Assembly: GCA_017516285.1 (NCBI GenBank)
Contig: JAFXDD010000001.1
Span: 1 to 40,611 of the forward strand
Reading direction: 5' to 3'
Length of the DNA: 40,611 nt
Source: Lachnospiraceae bacterium
GTDB lineage: Bacteria; Bacillota_A; Clostridia; Lachnospirales; Lachnospiraceae
The position numbers were made by a program, and so were the translations under genes. The notes under the pieces were generated by a model. It was given only the letters and a program-made list of their open reading frames with translations, ran no database searches and was not told the DNA's origin. Below, piece after piece: positions 7,604 through 16,640 of the stretch. Within the stretch, counting starts at the first letter, position 1. Each line of letters opens with the position of its first letter.

Positions 7604-8752
7604 ATGGATAATTACATAAATGCTGCCGTTGAGCAGTTTCGTACTTTGCTTACAGAGCAGATTGCCAGACAGCGCAAAATGGAGCAGGAAAAGGAAGTTA
7701 CAGACTTCTCTAAATTAGACAAAATTATTATCGGTGTATGTGGCGGTGACGGTATCGGCCCTATTATTTCTGCAGAGTCTGAAAGACTTATGGCATTTAT
7801 CTTAAAGGATGAAATTGCGGCCGGCAAGGTAGAGGTTCGTACCATCGAAGGTCTTACCATTGAAAATCGTATTGAACACAATAAGGCTATTCCGGACGAC
7901 GTGCTTGCAGAGATTAAGGCATGTAACGTAGTATTAAAGGGACCTACCACTACCTTAAACGGCGGTACCTTAGAGAGCGCTAATGTAGCAATGCGTCGTG
8001 AATTGGATTTATACGCAAATGTTCGCCCGGTTTGTGTACCGGAGCTGGGCATTGACTGGGCATTTTTCCGTGAAAATACCGAAGGCGAATACGTGCTGGG
8101 CAGCCGTGGCGTAGAGATTCCGGACACCCTTGCATTTGACTTTAAGGTAACTACCAATGCAGGTACCGAAAGAATTGCCAGAGCAGCTTTCGAGTATGCC
8201 AAGAATAACGGCAAGACCAAGGTTACTATCGTAACCAAGGCTAATATTATGAAGAAGACCGATGGCAAATTCTCTGCAATCTGCCACGAAGTAGCAAAGG
8301 ATTATCCGGGTATCGAGGTTGACGAGTGGTACATCGATATTATGACCGCAAACCTGATTAATGAGAGAAATCGCAGCAATTTCCAGGTTATGGTTTTACC
8401 AAATCTGTATGGTGATATTATTACCGACGAAGCAGCCCAGATTCAGGGTGGCGTAGGTACTGCAGGCAGTGCCAATACCGGTGATAAGTATGCTATGTTT
8501 GAGGCTATTCACGGCTCTGCTGTCAGAATGATTGAAACCGGCCGTGGACAGTACGCAAACCCAACCAGCATGTTCAAGGCAGTAGAAATGATGCTCCGCC
8601 ACATCGGCTTTGTAGAAAAGGCTGATCGCCTTGCAAAGGCAATGCAGTTCTGCAATGAGGAAAATAAATTCGTCATTACCGGACGCAGCGACGGTGCAAC
8701 CTGCAAGGAATACTCTGATTACCTGATGAGCGTGATTGAGGGTATGATGTAA
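7604..8752 (+). CDS. Isocitrate/isopropylmalate dehydrogenase family protein
   Basis: The product is 382 aa, an oxidative decarboxylase of the beta-decarboxylating family. Landmarks are GGDGIGP, the substrate block GTLESANVAMRRELDLYANV, FRENTEGEYV, KANIMKKTDG, the metal Asp region LPNLYGDIITDEAAQIQGG and FEAIHGSA. The S-N(A)-x-x-R-R-x-L-D-L-Y-A-N-V-R pattern favours isocitrate (or homoisocitrate) over isopropylmalate. An extra 35 or so N-terminal residues, helical and charged, precede the Rossmann-like start. The cofactor position after IHGSA reads VRM, neither the Lys-Tyr of NADP enzymes nor the usual Asp-Ile of NAD enzymes. It is a single-gene unit, and a role in 2-oxoglutarate/glutamate supply is likely. 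Confidence 0.85.
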   Translation: MDNYINAAVEQFRTLLTEQIARQRKMEQEKEVTDFSKLDKIIIGVCGGDGIGPIISAESERLMAFILKDEIAAGKVEVRTIEGLTIENRIEHNKAIPDDVLAEIKACNVVLKGPTTTLNGGTLESANVAMRRELDLYANVRPVCVPELGIDWAFFRENTEGEYVLGSRGVEIPDTLAFDFKVTTNAGTERIARAAFEYAKNNGKTKVTIVTKANIMKKTDGKFSAICHEVAKDYPGIEVDEWYIDIMTANLINERNRSNFQVMVLPNLYGDIITDEAAQIQGGVGTAGSANTGDKYAMFEAIHGSAVRMIETGRGQYANPTSMFKAVEMMLRHIGFVEKADRLAKAMQFCNEENKFVITGRSDGATCKEYSDYLMSVIEGMM

Positions 8753-8792
8753 TATCATGAAATAATTTATAAGCCATTGATTATGATTGAGC

Positions 8793-8838
8793 AAAGTGCC
8801 TCTTCATTCCTGACACTAGGGAATGGAGAGGTACTTTT
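8793..8838 (+). terminator. Intrinsic terminator after the dehydrogenase gene
   Basis: An 18-base arm (8793-8810) pairs with 8819-8836 with only two G-U-type mismatches, loop of about 8 bases, followed by TTTT. It separates the housekeeping unit from the AT-rich patch. Confidence 0.8.
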
Positions 8839-8845
8839 ATAGTGG

Positions 8846-8874
8846 TTGTAATAATTGGTTTTTGATATTATGAA
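8846..8874 (+). promoter_or_regulatory. Candidate promoter of the first accessory gene
   Basis: TTGTAA (8846-8851), a 17-base spacer and TATGAA (8869-8874) precede the small unknown genes by about 20 bases. The match is fair and the distance is short but workable. Confidence 0.45.
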
Positions 8875-8893
8875 TAAAGGAAAGTAATAAGAG

Positions 8894-9337
8894 GTGCATG
8901 GAAATGAGCAAGCAGTCAGATATAGAAAGGTGCGTATGTTGTGTGAAGTGCTTGCAGTGGATCTAAGTGGACTTGGTAATGGTGAGAAAGTATTTTTTGA
9001 AAATGAAAACTCAGCATTTTATATGAGTTTATATGAAAGACGGTTAGAACGCTTTTTCCCTTATGAAACAGCACATATAATAATTGCACCAGGCATCTTG
9101 GAATTTTTCAAAGATATGCAGAGCAGTTTGAGTTTGGCTGACAACGAATTAAAAGAGGCAGTCTTAGTAGAATTAAAGAAAGTGCATCTTCCACATAGTA
9201 TTTTTACAGCTGATGAAAAAGTAGATATCTTGATAGGAAGTTTAAGAGATGATGAAGCAGCAGTATCTACAGTATTCAATGGAGCAGAGCAAAGGGAAAA
9301 AGCAAAATCGCAAGTAATCAAAGCAAAAGTACAATAG
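8894..9337 (+). CDS. Unrecognised protein, 147 aa, start uncertain
   Basis: I do not recognise this family. The product is soluble-looking with no membrane segment, mixed alpha/beta composition and a Lys/Gln-rich tail (REKAKSQVIKAKVQ). The open frame begins at GTG 8894, but GAGGTG lies right on that codon, which makes it a poor start. ATG 8898 and ATG 8904 are better placed but lie in another frame that stops after about 20 codons. The first convincing in-frame ATG is 8936. A small frameshift near 8920-8930 could therefore have disturbed the 5' end, or translation starts at 8936. It is followed 10 bases later by another unknown gene, probably co-transcribed. Base composition is AT-richer than the dehydrogenase upstream. 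Confidence 0.5.
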   Translation: MHGNEQAVRYRKVRMLCEVLAVDLSGLGNGEKVFFENENSAFYMSLYERRLERFFPYETAHIIIAPGILEFFKDMQSSLSLADNELKEAVLVELKKVHLPHSIFTADEKVDILIGSLRDDEAAVSTVFNGAEQREKAKSQVIKAKVQ

Positions 9338-9347
9338 GAGCAGGGCG

Positions 9348-9653
9348 ATGAGATGTGTATTTATAACAACTTGTAAAGATTGTTTACTGGTGGAAATGAG
9401 GGAAAAGTCAAGTGCAAACCTTAGAGGTATCATTGTAAGGACACCATGGCTAAAGTGGGAGCAAAGGAAGGACGTAAATGGTAAAGGACACTTGCAATGG
9501 TATATAGTGGTTGATACAATGGTAGATAAAGATAGTAGATTGAAAGAAATAGCAAAGGTGCTATGTGAGGATGAAGGGTTTACAGCTTCATCAAGAATAT
9601 GTCCACATGATTCGTATTATGAGGACATGAAATATTTTCCGGGTTATAATTAA
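9348..9653 (+). CDS. Unrecognised small protein, 101 aa
   Basis: No family is recognised. ATG 9348 follows AGGAGCAGGG, which overlaps the stop of the preceding gene, so the two are probably coupled. The N-terminus has three cysteines (Cys3, Cys9, Cys12, including CKDC). The middle is rich in Lys/Trp (RTPWLKWEQRKD, HLQWYIVVD), and the C-terminus ends YFPGYN. No signal peptide or membrane segment is seen. The Trp and paired Cys content is compatible with a small folded domain, but nothing more can be claimed. It belongs to the AT-rich patch. Confidence 0.5.
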   Translation: MRCVFITTCKDCLLVEMREKSSANLRGIIVRTPWLKWEQRKDVNGKGHLQWYIVVDTMVDKDSRLKEIAKVLCEDEGFTASSRICPHDSYYEDMKYFPGYN

Positions 9654-9804
9654 AGGAGGAGTGGAGAGAAAATCAATTTCAAGAAACAATGTTCGGCTAA
9701 AAGGTTTTGTGTAACTTTTTTCAGCATATCGTCCAACTAAGCAGCAAAATCAATGAAGGAACAAGCGTGGTAATGGAATTGTCGTATAACATGTAATTGG
9801 AAAG
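9654..9804. other. Non-coding stretch with an orphan ribosome-binding-like site
   Basis: About 150 bases without a believable gene. An excellent AAGGAGGA (9653-9660) follows the stop of the 101-aa gene but is not followed by a properly spaced start codon: GTG 9661 is directly adjacent and opens only 17 codons. It may mark a decayed third gene. Nothing else with structure is seen before the terminator. Confidence 0.3.
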
Positions 9805-9851
9805 AAAGTACAGAACAAACATTCGATTTTGTTCTGTACTTTTTATTTTAT
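9805..9851 (+). terminator. Strong intrinsic terminator
   Basis: AAAGTACAGAACAAA (9805-9819) pairs perfectly with its complement at 9828-9842, with an 8-base loop, and runs into a T-rich tail. A-rich sequence on the left flank means it could also stop minus-strand transcripts. Confidence 0.85.
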
Positions 9852-9911
9852 TTGTGATATACTTAGAAAAACAGGATTCTGGATGGAAATTATGAAATAC
9901 GTATGGAATAT

Positions 9912-9939
9912 AAATTGGCTACACATGTGTAGCCAATTT
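9912..9939. repeat. 28-bp perfect palindrome
   Basis: The half-site AAATTGGCTACACA is followed directly by its exact reverse complement with no spacer. It lies 15 bases before the GTG start at 9954, and a TATAAA (9909-9914) touches its left arm. It could be an operator for a dimeric repressor or a hairpin that hides the ribosome binding site. It has no T tail, so it is not a terminator. Confidence 0.85.
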
Positions 9940-9953
9940 GGGAGTGATTATAG

Positions 9954-10223
9954 GTGGAAGAATATTTATATCAAACTGCAGAGAAAATACATCAGATAAA
10001 TCAACAAGCATATATTACATACTTACCAATGGTCGAAGATATATGTAACAGGAAAGTATTAGAAGACGAGTTATCACATTTTTTAGATTATTTGTTGGAT
10101 TTTGCGTATGATGAGAAAATGTTGGGATTATATAGAAGGGTATGTAAAAATTATTTTTATACTTATCCAGATTGCATCAAGTTTTATATTGAAGCATATC
10201 GGGAGATGTGGGGAGAAACGTAG
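9954..10223 (+). CDS. Small hypothetical protein, 89 aa
   Basis: An acidic-to-neutral, Tyr- and Leu-rich, probably all-helical soluble protein. It starts with EEYLYQTAEKIHQINQQAY and ends CIKFYIEAYREMWGET. It begins at GTG 9954, with GGGAG about 10 bases upstream. I do not recognise the family, though the regular heptad-like spacing of aromatic and hydrophobic residues looks like a real fold. It lies between the palindrome and the AlbA_2 regulator, and the 67-base gap to the latter has no terminator, so the two may be co-transcribed. It is AT-rich (about 30% GC in the 60 bases from 10081). Confidence 0.6.
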   Translation: MEEYLYQTAEKIHQINQQAYITYLPMVEDICNRKVLEDELSHFLDYLLDFAYDEKMLGLYRRVCKNYFYTYPDCIKFYIEAYREMWGET

Positions 10224-10290
10224 AGGTAGTTGTAGAGATTAAAAAATTAAAGTAGTTATGATTTATAATACATAATTGGGAGGAATAAGA

Positions 10291-11613
10291 ATGCTTCAAG
10301 AAAATAATCGTACTGAATTTAAAGCAGAGTTAAATGATAAATTGGAAAAAGAAGTTGTTGCTTTTTTGAACAATCGAGAAGGTGGCGTATTATACATCGG
10401 TTTGGACGATGAAGGAAAGCCTGTGGGAGTTTCTGATTTAGATGGCACTCAGTTAAAGGTTGCAGACCGTATTAAGAACAATATTCTTCCGTCTACCTTG
10501 GGATTGTTTGATATTGTCAGTGATATGGTTGATAATGTCCCTGTCATTAAGGTTTTAATTTCTAGTGGACTTGAGAAGCCATATTATATCAAGAAGCATG
10601 GCATGTCTCCGAGTGGTTGTTTTATCAGAATGGGAACTTCTTCTCAGCCAATGACAACAACCATGATTGATGATTTATACAGCAAGAGAATCCATACTAC
10701 TTTGCGTAATATACCGTCACCAAGGCAGGATTTGACTTTTGCACAGTTGAAAATCTATTACCAGGAACGTGGACTGGAATTGAACGAAAAATTTGCAAAT
10801 TCGTTGGAATTGCTTACTCCAGATGGAAAATATAATTACATCGCATATTTGCTGGCGGATGAAAATGGAGTTTCCATTAAAGTTGCGAAATATGCAGGTA
10901 CAGACAAGGTTGATCTGATTGAAAATGAAGAATATGGGTATTGCTCATTGATTAAGGCAACTAATCACGTAATGGAAAAGTTGAAAATTGAGAATTCGAC
11001 TATGGCGAAAGTTACCAGTACAAAAAGAATTGAGAAAAATCTGGTTGAACCTATTCCTATGAGAGAAGCATTGATTAATGCTATTGTTCATTCAGATTTC
11101 TCAAGAGAAATCCCTCCAGTATTTGAAATTTTTAGTGATAGAATGGTCTTTACATCTTATGGAGGACTGATTCCGGGACAGAGTGAACAGGACTTCTTCA
11201 GTTGCAGCAGTATGCCGCGAAACCGCGAACTTATGCGTGTGTTCAAGGATGTTGGACTGGTTGAACAGCTTGGCTCTGGCATGAGTAGAATCTTAAAGGT
11301 GTATGATAAGAGTATTTTCAATATATCAGAACATTTTATAAAAGTCGAATTTCCATTTTCTGTGCCAAAAGATACAAAGAACATTGCCAGTGGCAATGAA
11401 AATGGCAATGAAAATGACAATGAAAAAAATGAAGAACAGAAAGCATTGGAAATTTTGAGATTGCAACCAGAAATTACTGCAAAAGAGATGGCAAATCAGA
11501 TGGGGGTGAGTACAAGAACAATTGGACGTATAATGAAGCGTTTAAGGGATAAGGAAATAATTACCAGAGTTGGATCTGATAGAAAAGGATATTGGGAAAT
11601 TTATGAAAAATAA
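10291..11613 (+). CDS. AlbA_2 (Schlafen-type) domain protein with ATPase-like and wHTH regions
   Basis: The product is 440 aa. An N-terminal AlbA_2/Schlafen-like domain ([12 protein letters not shown], then [18 protein letters not shown]) is followed by a divergent ATP-binding segment typical of RecG-like putative transcriptional regulators ([47 protein letters not shown]). A C-terminal winged helix comes last ([30 protein letters not shown]). ATG 10291 has GGGAGGA at 10278-10284; the upstream TTG at 10276 sits on that site and is rejected. A low-complexity Asn/Glu linker is encoded by 12-base repeats. The 3' end overlaps uvrB by 11 bases. A DNA-binding regulatory role is likely. A defence role is possible for this superfamily but is not shown here. 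Confidence 0.8.
   Translation: MLQENNRTEFKAELNDKLEKEVVAFLNNREGGVLYIGLDDEGKPVGVSDLDGTQLKVADRIKNNILPSTLGLFDIVSDMVDNVPVIKVLISSGLEKPYYIKKHGMSPSGCFIRMGTSSQPMTTTMIDDLYSKRIHTTLRNIPSPRQDLTFAQLKIYYQERGLELNEKFANSLELLTPDGKYNYIAYLLADENGVSIKVAKYAGTDKVDLIENEEYGYCSLIKATNHVMEKLKIENSTMAKVTSTKRIEKNLVEPIPMREALINAIVHSDFSREIPPVFEIFSDRMVFTSYGGLIPGQSEQDFFSCSSMPRNRELMRVFKDVGLVEQLGSGMSRILKVYDKSIFNISEHFIKVEFPFSVPKDTKNIASGNENGNENDNEKNEEQKALEILRLQPEITAKEMANQMGVSTRTIGRIMKRLRDKEIITRVGSDRKGYWEIYEK
11389..11424 (+). repeat. Three 12-base tandem repeats inside the AlbA_2 gene
   Basis: Copies of AATGGCAATGAA-type units at 11389, 11401 and 11413 differ by one base each, and a decayed fourth follows at 11425. They encode the linker repeat (S/N)GNE / NDNE. 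The unit is a multiple of three, so copy changes would lengthen or shorten the linker without breaking the frame. Confidence 0.8.
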
Positions 11614-13630
11614 TCAGAAAAAAACTATGCAGGATGCACAAAAAATCTTTAAACTTCATTCAGAATACCAGCCTACAGGAGACCAGCCGCAGGCTATTGA
11701 AGCTCTTGTGCAGGGCTTCAAAGAAGGCAACCAATTCCAAACTTTATTAGGTGTTACCGGCTCCGGTAAAACTTTTACTATGGCCAATGTGATTGAGCAG
11801 TTGAATAAGCCGACTTTGGTAATAGCGCACAATAAGACATTAGCTGCGCAGTTATACGGAGAATTCAAGGAGTTCTTCCCGGAGAATGCGGTGGAGTATT
11901 TTGTGTCCTATTATGATTATTACCAGCCGGAGGCATATATTCCGTCCAGTGATACGTATATTGCAAAGGATTCTGCCATTAATGATGAGATAGACAAGCT
12001 GCGTCTGTCTGCTACGGCGGCATTGACGGAGCGTAGGGATGTTATTGTTATTGCGTCAGTTTCCTGTATTTACGGTCTGGGTAGTCCGGAGGATTATCAG
12101 GAGTTAATTGTGTCTTTGAGGCCGGGGATGGTAAAGGAGCGCGACCAGGTGCTGCGTGAGCTGGTGGATATTCAGTATACGCGTAATGATTTGGATTTGA
12201 CCCGTGGTACTTTCCGGGTGCGTGGGGATGTAATAGAGATTTGCCTGGCGTATACCCAGGAGTATTTGATACGTGTAGAATTTTTTGGAGATGAAATAGA
12301 TCGTATTGCAGAAATTGACCCTATGACGGGCAAGGTACTGACTCTGCTTAATCATATATCTATTTTCCCGGCTTCTCATTATGTGGTGGCGCCGGAGAAG
12401 ATTTTAAAGGCATGCGCCAATATTGAGCTGGAGATGGAGGAGCGTGTGAAGTTTTTTAAGGCAGGGGACAAGCTGATTGAGGCTCAGCGTATTGCGGAGC
12501 GTACCAATTATGACGTGGAGATGCTGCGTGAGACAGGCTTCTGTTCCGGTATTGAGAATTACTCCAGGCATTTGAATTTCATGGAGCCGGGAGCCACGCC
12601 GCACACGTTAATGGATTATTTTGGGGATGATTTCTTGATTATTGTGGACGAGTCTCATATTACTATTCCACAGGTCAGAGGTATGTATGCCGGTGACCGA
12701 TCCCGCAAGACCACGTTGGTGGATTATGGATTCCGTCTGCCATCTGCTTTGGACAACAGGCCATTGAATTTTGATGAATTTGAGAGTAAAATAGACCAGA
12801 TGCTGTTTGTGTCTGCTACGCCTAATGTGTACGAGAAGGAGCATGAGCTTCTGCGTGCAGAGCAGGTAATTCGTCCTACAGGACTTTTGGATCCGGCAGT
12901 AGAGGTACGCCCTGTGGAGGGGCAGATTGATGATTTGCTGGCAGAGATTAAAAAAGAGACAGCTGCTCATAATAAAGTTATGATTACTACGTTGACCAAG
13001 CATATGGCAGAGGATTTGACGGATTATCTGCGTGAAGTCGGTGTGCGTGTCAGGTATTTACATTCTGATATTGATACCCTGGAGCGCAGTGAGATTATTC
13101 GTGACATGCGTCTGGATGTGTTTGATGTACTGGTAGGTATTAACCTGCTCCGAGAGGGTCTGGATATTCCGGAGATTACGTTGGTAGCCATTTTGGATGC
13201 GGATAAGGAGGGCTTTTTACGTAGCGAGACCTCTCTGATTCAGACCATTGGTCGTGCGGCCCGTAATGCGGACGGACACGTAATTATGTATGCGGATCAT
13301 ATAACCGATTCTATGGATGCAGCCATTCGTGAGACCAATCGTCGTCGTGAGATACAACAGGCTTATAATGAGGCACATGGCATTACTCCACAGACCATTC
13401 GCAAGGAGGTTCGTGAGCTGATTCGCATCAGTAAGGACATAGCGAAGGAAGAGGTCCGTATGGAGAAGGATCCGGAAAGCATGAGCAGGGAAGAATTGTC
13501 CAAGCTGATTGCAGAGGCACAAAAGAAGATGCAGAAGGCAGCTGCGGATTTAAATTTCGAGGTGGCGGCAGAGCTGCGTGACAAGATGATAGAACTGAAA
13601 AAGGCCTTACAGGAACTGGAGAATGATTAA
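11603..13630 (+). CDS. uvrB: UvrABC excinuclease subunit B
   Basis: The product is 675 aa, the damage-verifying helicase-like subunit of nucleotide excision repair. It shows Walker A GVTGSGKT (50-57), the damage-probing beta-hairpin [12 protein letters not shown] (about 103-114), [17 protein letters not shown], the helicase motif QTIGRAARN and a C-terminal UVR motif ([13 protein letters not shown]) that contacts UvrC. Length is normal. ATG 11603 overlaps the end of the AlbA_2 gene by 11 bases and has only a weak GGGAAA site. The TTG at 11570 and ATG at 11627 are less likely. There is no clear promoter in the gap, although a TATAAT at 11529-11534 inside the upstream gene lacks a good -35. uvrA follows. 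Confidence 0.97.
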   Translation: MKNNQKKTMQDAQKIFKLHSEYQPTGDQPQAIEALVQGFKEGNQFQTLLGVTGSGKTFTMANVIEQLNKPTLVIAHNKTLAAQLYGEFKEFFPENAVEYFVSYYDYYQPEAYIPSSDTYIAKDSAINDEIDKLRLSATAALTERRDVIVIASVSCIYGLGSPEDYQELIVSLRPGMVKERDQVLRELVDIQYTRNDLDLTRGTFRVRGDVIEICLAYTQEYLIRVEFFGDEIDRIAEIDPMTGKVLTLLNHISIFPASHYVVAPEKILKACANIELEMEERVKFFKAGDKLIEAQRIAERTNYDVEMLRETGFCSGIENYSRHLNFMEPGATPHTLMDYFGDDFLIIVDESHITIPQVRGMYAGDRSRKTTLVDYGFRLPSALDNRPLNFDEFESKIDQMLFVSATPNVYEKEHELLRAEQVIRPTGLLDPAVEVRPVEGQIDDLLAEIKKETAAHNKVMITTLTKHMAEDLTDYLREVGVRVRYLHSDIDTLERSEIIRDMRLDVFDVLVGINLLREGLDIPEITLVAILDADKEGFLRSETSLIQTIGRAARNADGHVIMYADHITDSMDAAIRETNRRREIQQAYNEAHGITPQTIRKEVRELIRISKDIAKEEVRMEKDPESMSREELSKLIAEAQKKMQKAAADLNFEVAAELRDKMIELKKALQELEND

Positions 13631-13688
13631 GGCAATAAGCGGATGGATCTCGTAGAAGCGAGAACAGGGATACAGGAGATCGAATTTT

Positions 13689-16541
13689 ATGGAAGAAATG
13701 GTGAAAATGCGCCCTAGGGAGTATATCAAAATCCGGGGTGCCAATGAAAATAATTTAAAGAATTTAAGCGTAGATATTCCAAGAAATGAGCTGGTGGTTT
13801 TGACGGGGCTATCCGGTTCCGGAAAGTCCTCTCTGGCTTTTGATACCATTTATGCGGAGGGACAGCGCCGTTATATGGAGTCTTTGTCTTCCTATGCACG
13901 TATGTTTCTGGGTCAGATGGAGAAGCCGGATGTGGAGAAGATAGAGGGCTTGTCTCCGGCAATTTCTATTGACCAGAAGTCTACCAATCGCAATCCACGT
14001 TCTACGGTAGGTACGGTAACGGAGATATATGATTATTTTCGTTTGTTGTATGCCAGAATTGGTATTCCTCATTGTCCGGAATGCGGCAGAGAGATTTCCA
14101 AGATGTCTGTAGACCAGATGGTGGACCAGGTGATGGCACTGGACGAGGGTACTCGTATTCAGCTTTTGGCACCGGTTGTCCGTGGCCGTAAGGGTCGTCA
14201 TGAGAAGGTACTGGAGCGTGCTAAGAAGAGTGGTTATGTACGTGTGCAGATTGACGGTAATATGTACGAGCTGACAGAGGAGATACAGCTGGATAAAAAT
14301 ATTAAGCACAATATTGAGGTGGTGGTAGACCGTCTGGTGGTAAAGCCGGGTATTGAGTCACGTTTAACGGACTCTATTGAAAATGTGCTTAGTCTGTCTG
14401 AAGGTTTGTTGTTTGTAGATGTGATTGGGGGCGAGATGTTGGTATGTTCCCAGAGCTTTCCCTGTCCCGACTGCGGTGTCAGTGTGGGTGAACTGGAGCC
14501 TAGAAGCTTTTCCTTCAACAATCCTTTTGGTGCATGTCCGGATTGCTTTGGTCTGGGCTACAAGATGGAGTTTGATATAGATTTGATGATACCGGACAAG
14601 AGTCTGTCCCTTCATCAGGGGGCTATTCAGGCCATGGGCTGGCAGTCCTCCTGTGAGCCGGGCAGTTTTACTTACGCAACTCTTTTGGCATTGTCTGAGG
14701 AGTATAAATTCAGCTTAGATACTCCTTTTGAAGAGTTGAGTGAAAAAGCGCAGAATGTGATTATTCATGGCACAGATGGTCACAAAGTCAATGTATATTA
14801 TGAGGGACAGCGTGGCAAGGGTGTATATCCGATTGCTTTCGAGGGACTTATCCGCAATATGGATCGGCGTTATAGAGAAACTGCTTCTGAAATTATGAAG
14901 GCAGAGTATGAGAGTTTTATGCGCATTACACCATGCAGCTTGTGTAAAGGACAGCGTCTGAAAAAGGAGGCACTGGCTGTTACCATTGGTGGCAAGAATA
15001 TTCATGAAGTGACCTCCATGACGGTAAAGGATTTGTATGAGCATGTACATGATTTGCATCTGAGTAAGCAGCACCAAATGATTGGGGAGCAGATTATGAA
15101 GGAGATTCATGCGCGTATAGGATTCCTTCGTTCGGTTGGTCTGGAATATTTATCTTTATCCAGAGCTACGGGTACCCTTTCCGGTGGGGAGGCACAGCGT
15201 ATCAGGCTGGCTACCCAGATTGGTTCCGGTCTGGTTGGTGTTTGCTATATTCTGGACGAGCCGAGTATTGGTTTGCATCAGAGAGATAATGATAAGCTTC
15301 TGGCTACGTTGCGCCATTTGCGTGATTTGGGCAATACCTTGATTGTGGTGGAGCATGATGAGGATACTATGTGGGCTGCGGATCATGTGGTGGATATCGG
15401 TCCCGGTGCAGGTTGTCATGGTGGAGAAGTAATTGCGCAGGGAACAGCGGCAGAAATTTGTCAGGTGCCGGAGTCTATTACCGGTCAGTATCTCAGCGGT
15501 AAAATATCGATTCCGGTTCCGGCTACCAGACGTAAGCCAACGGGCTGGCTGCAGGTGATTGGTGCAAAAGAGAATAATCTGAAGAACATTAACGTGGATA
15601 TTCCGTTAGGAGTGGTTACCTGTGTGACAGGTGTGTCAGGTTCTGGCAAGTCCTCTCTGATAAATGAAATTGTTTATAAAACATTAGCGAAGAAGCTAAA
15701 CCGTGCCCGTACCATCCCGGGCAAGCACAAAGCGATTAAGGGCGTAGAGCAGTTGGATAAAGTGATTAATATTGATCAGTCTCCGATTGGTCGTACACCG
15801 CGTTCCAATCCGGCTACGTATACCGGTGTTTTTGATCAAATCAGGGATTTGTTTGCGGCTACTGCAGATGCCAAGGCCAAGGGCTATAAGAAAGGACGTT
15901 TCAGCTTTAATGTAAAAGGGGGACGTTGTGAAGCCTGCAGCGGTGATGGTATCTTAAAGATTGAGATGCATTTCCTGCCGGATGTGTATGTGCCTTGTGA
16001 GGTGTGTGGCGGTAAGCGTTACAATAGAGAGACTCTGGAGGTGAAGTATAAGGGTAAGAGCATATATGATGTGCTGGATATGACGGTGGAAGAGGCAGTG
16101 CACTTCTTTGCACCGGTGCCTTCCATTCATCGTAAGATTCAGACGTTGTATGATGTAGGTCTTTCTTATATCAAGTTGGGACAGCCTTCTACGGAGTTGT
16201 CCGGCGGTGAGGCACAGCGTGTGAAGCTTGCTACAGAGCTTGCACGCCGGGGCACAGGCCAGACCATTTATATTCTGGATGAGCCGACTACAGGCTTACA
16301 TTTTGCTGATGTGCATAAGCTGACAGAGATTTTGCAGAGACTGGCTGACGGCGGCAATACAGTGGTAGTTATTGAGCACAATCTTGACTTGATTAAGACT
16401 GCTGACTATATTATTGATATTGGCCCGGAGGGCGGTGACGGTGGTGGTACTATTGTGGCTACGGGTACTCCGGAGGAGGTAAGCAGGGTAGCGGCATCCT
16501 ATACAGGGCATTATATTAAGAAGATGCTAGAAAAAATGTGA
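13689..16541 (+). CDS. uvrA: UvrABC excinuclease subunit A
   Basis: The product is 950 aa, the dimeric ATPase that finds bulky DNA lesions and loads UvrB. Two ABC modules are visible: first Walker A GLSGSGKS (40-47), second GVSGSGKS (near 650), each with an LSGGEAQR signature. Zinc modules appear as CPECG, a CPDCG ... CPDCFGLG pair, CSLCKGQ, and CEACSGDG ... [10 protein letters not shown]. No missing key residue was noticed. AGGAG lies 10 bases before ATG 13689. It is 58 bases downstream of uvrB with no terminator, so uvrB-uvrA form one unit. uvrC is not in this window. Confidence 0.97.
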   Translation: MEEMVKMRPREYIKIRGANENNLKNLSVDIPRNELVVLTGLSGSGKSSLAFDTIYAEGQRRYMESLSSYARMFLGQMEKPDVEKIEGLSPAISIDQKSTNRNPRSTVGTVTEIYDYFRLLYARIGIPHCPECGREISKMSVDQMVDQVMALDEGTRIQLLAPVVRGRKGRHEKVLERAKKSGYVRVQIDGNMYELTEEIQLDKNIKHNIEVVVDRLVVKPGIESRLTDSIENVLSLSEGLLFVDVIGGEMLVCSQSFPCPDCGVSVGELEPRSFSFNNPFGACPDCFGLGYKMEFDIDLMIPDKSLSLHQGAIQAMGWQSSCEPGSFTYATLLALSEEYKFSLDTPFEELSEKAQNVIIHGTDGHKVNVYYEGQRGKGVYPIAFEGLIRNMDRRYRETASEIMKAEYESFMRITPCSLCKGQRLKKEALAVTIGGKNIHEVTSMTVKDLYEHVHDLHLSKQHQMIGEQIMKEIHARIGFLRSVGLEYLSLSRATGTLSGGEAQRIRLATQIGSGLVGVCYILDEPSIGLHQRDNDKLLATLRHLRDLGNTLIVVEHDEDTMWAADHVVDIGPGAGCHGGEVIAQGTAAEICQVPESITGQYLSGKISIPVPATRRKPTGWLQVIGAKENNLKNINVDIPLGVVTCVTGVSGSGKSSLINEIVYKTLAKKLNRARTIPGKHKAIKGVEQLDKVINIDQSPIGRTPRSNPATYTGVFDQIRDLFAATADAKAKGYKKGRFSFNVKGGRCEACSGDGILKIEMHFLPDVYVPCEVCGGKRYNRETLEVKYKGKSIYDVLDMTVEEAVHFFAPVPSIHRKIQTLYDVGLSYIKLGQPSTELSGGEAQRVKLATELARRGTGQTIYILDEPTTGLHFADVHKLTEILQRLADGGNTVVVIEHNLDLIKTADYIIDIGPEGGDGGGTIVATGTPEEVSRVAASYTGHYIKKMLEKM

Positions 16542-16570
16542 ATTTTTTCTTAAATCGACCTTTTTCGCTC

Positions 16571-16599
16571 TTGCACTTATTGGCATTCTGCATTATGAT
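16571..16599 (+). promoter_or_regulatory. Sigma-A-like promoter of mreB
   Basis: TTGCAC (16571-16576), a 17-base spacer and TATGAT (16594-16599) lie 41 bases before the mreB start, in the gap after uvrA. This gives mreB its own transcription start. Confidence 0.75.
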
Positions 16600-16640
16600 A
16601 AATTTAGGGTATTTTGAGGTGTAGGAAAGGAATAATTATT

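Noticed and set aside
9661..9714. A 17-codon GTG frame directly after AAGGAGGA.
   Set aside because: The start is adjacent to the site with no spacing, and the peptide has no recognisable feature.
10241..10269. TATAAT at 10264-10269 before the AlbA_2 gene.
   Set aside because: The -35 position is a run of A, there is no TG extension, and transcription would begin almost on the ribosome-binding site.
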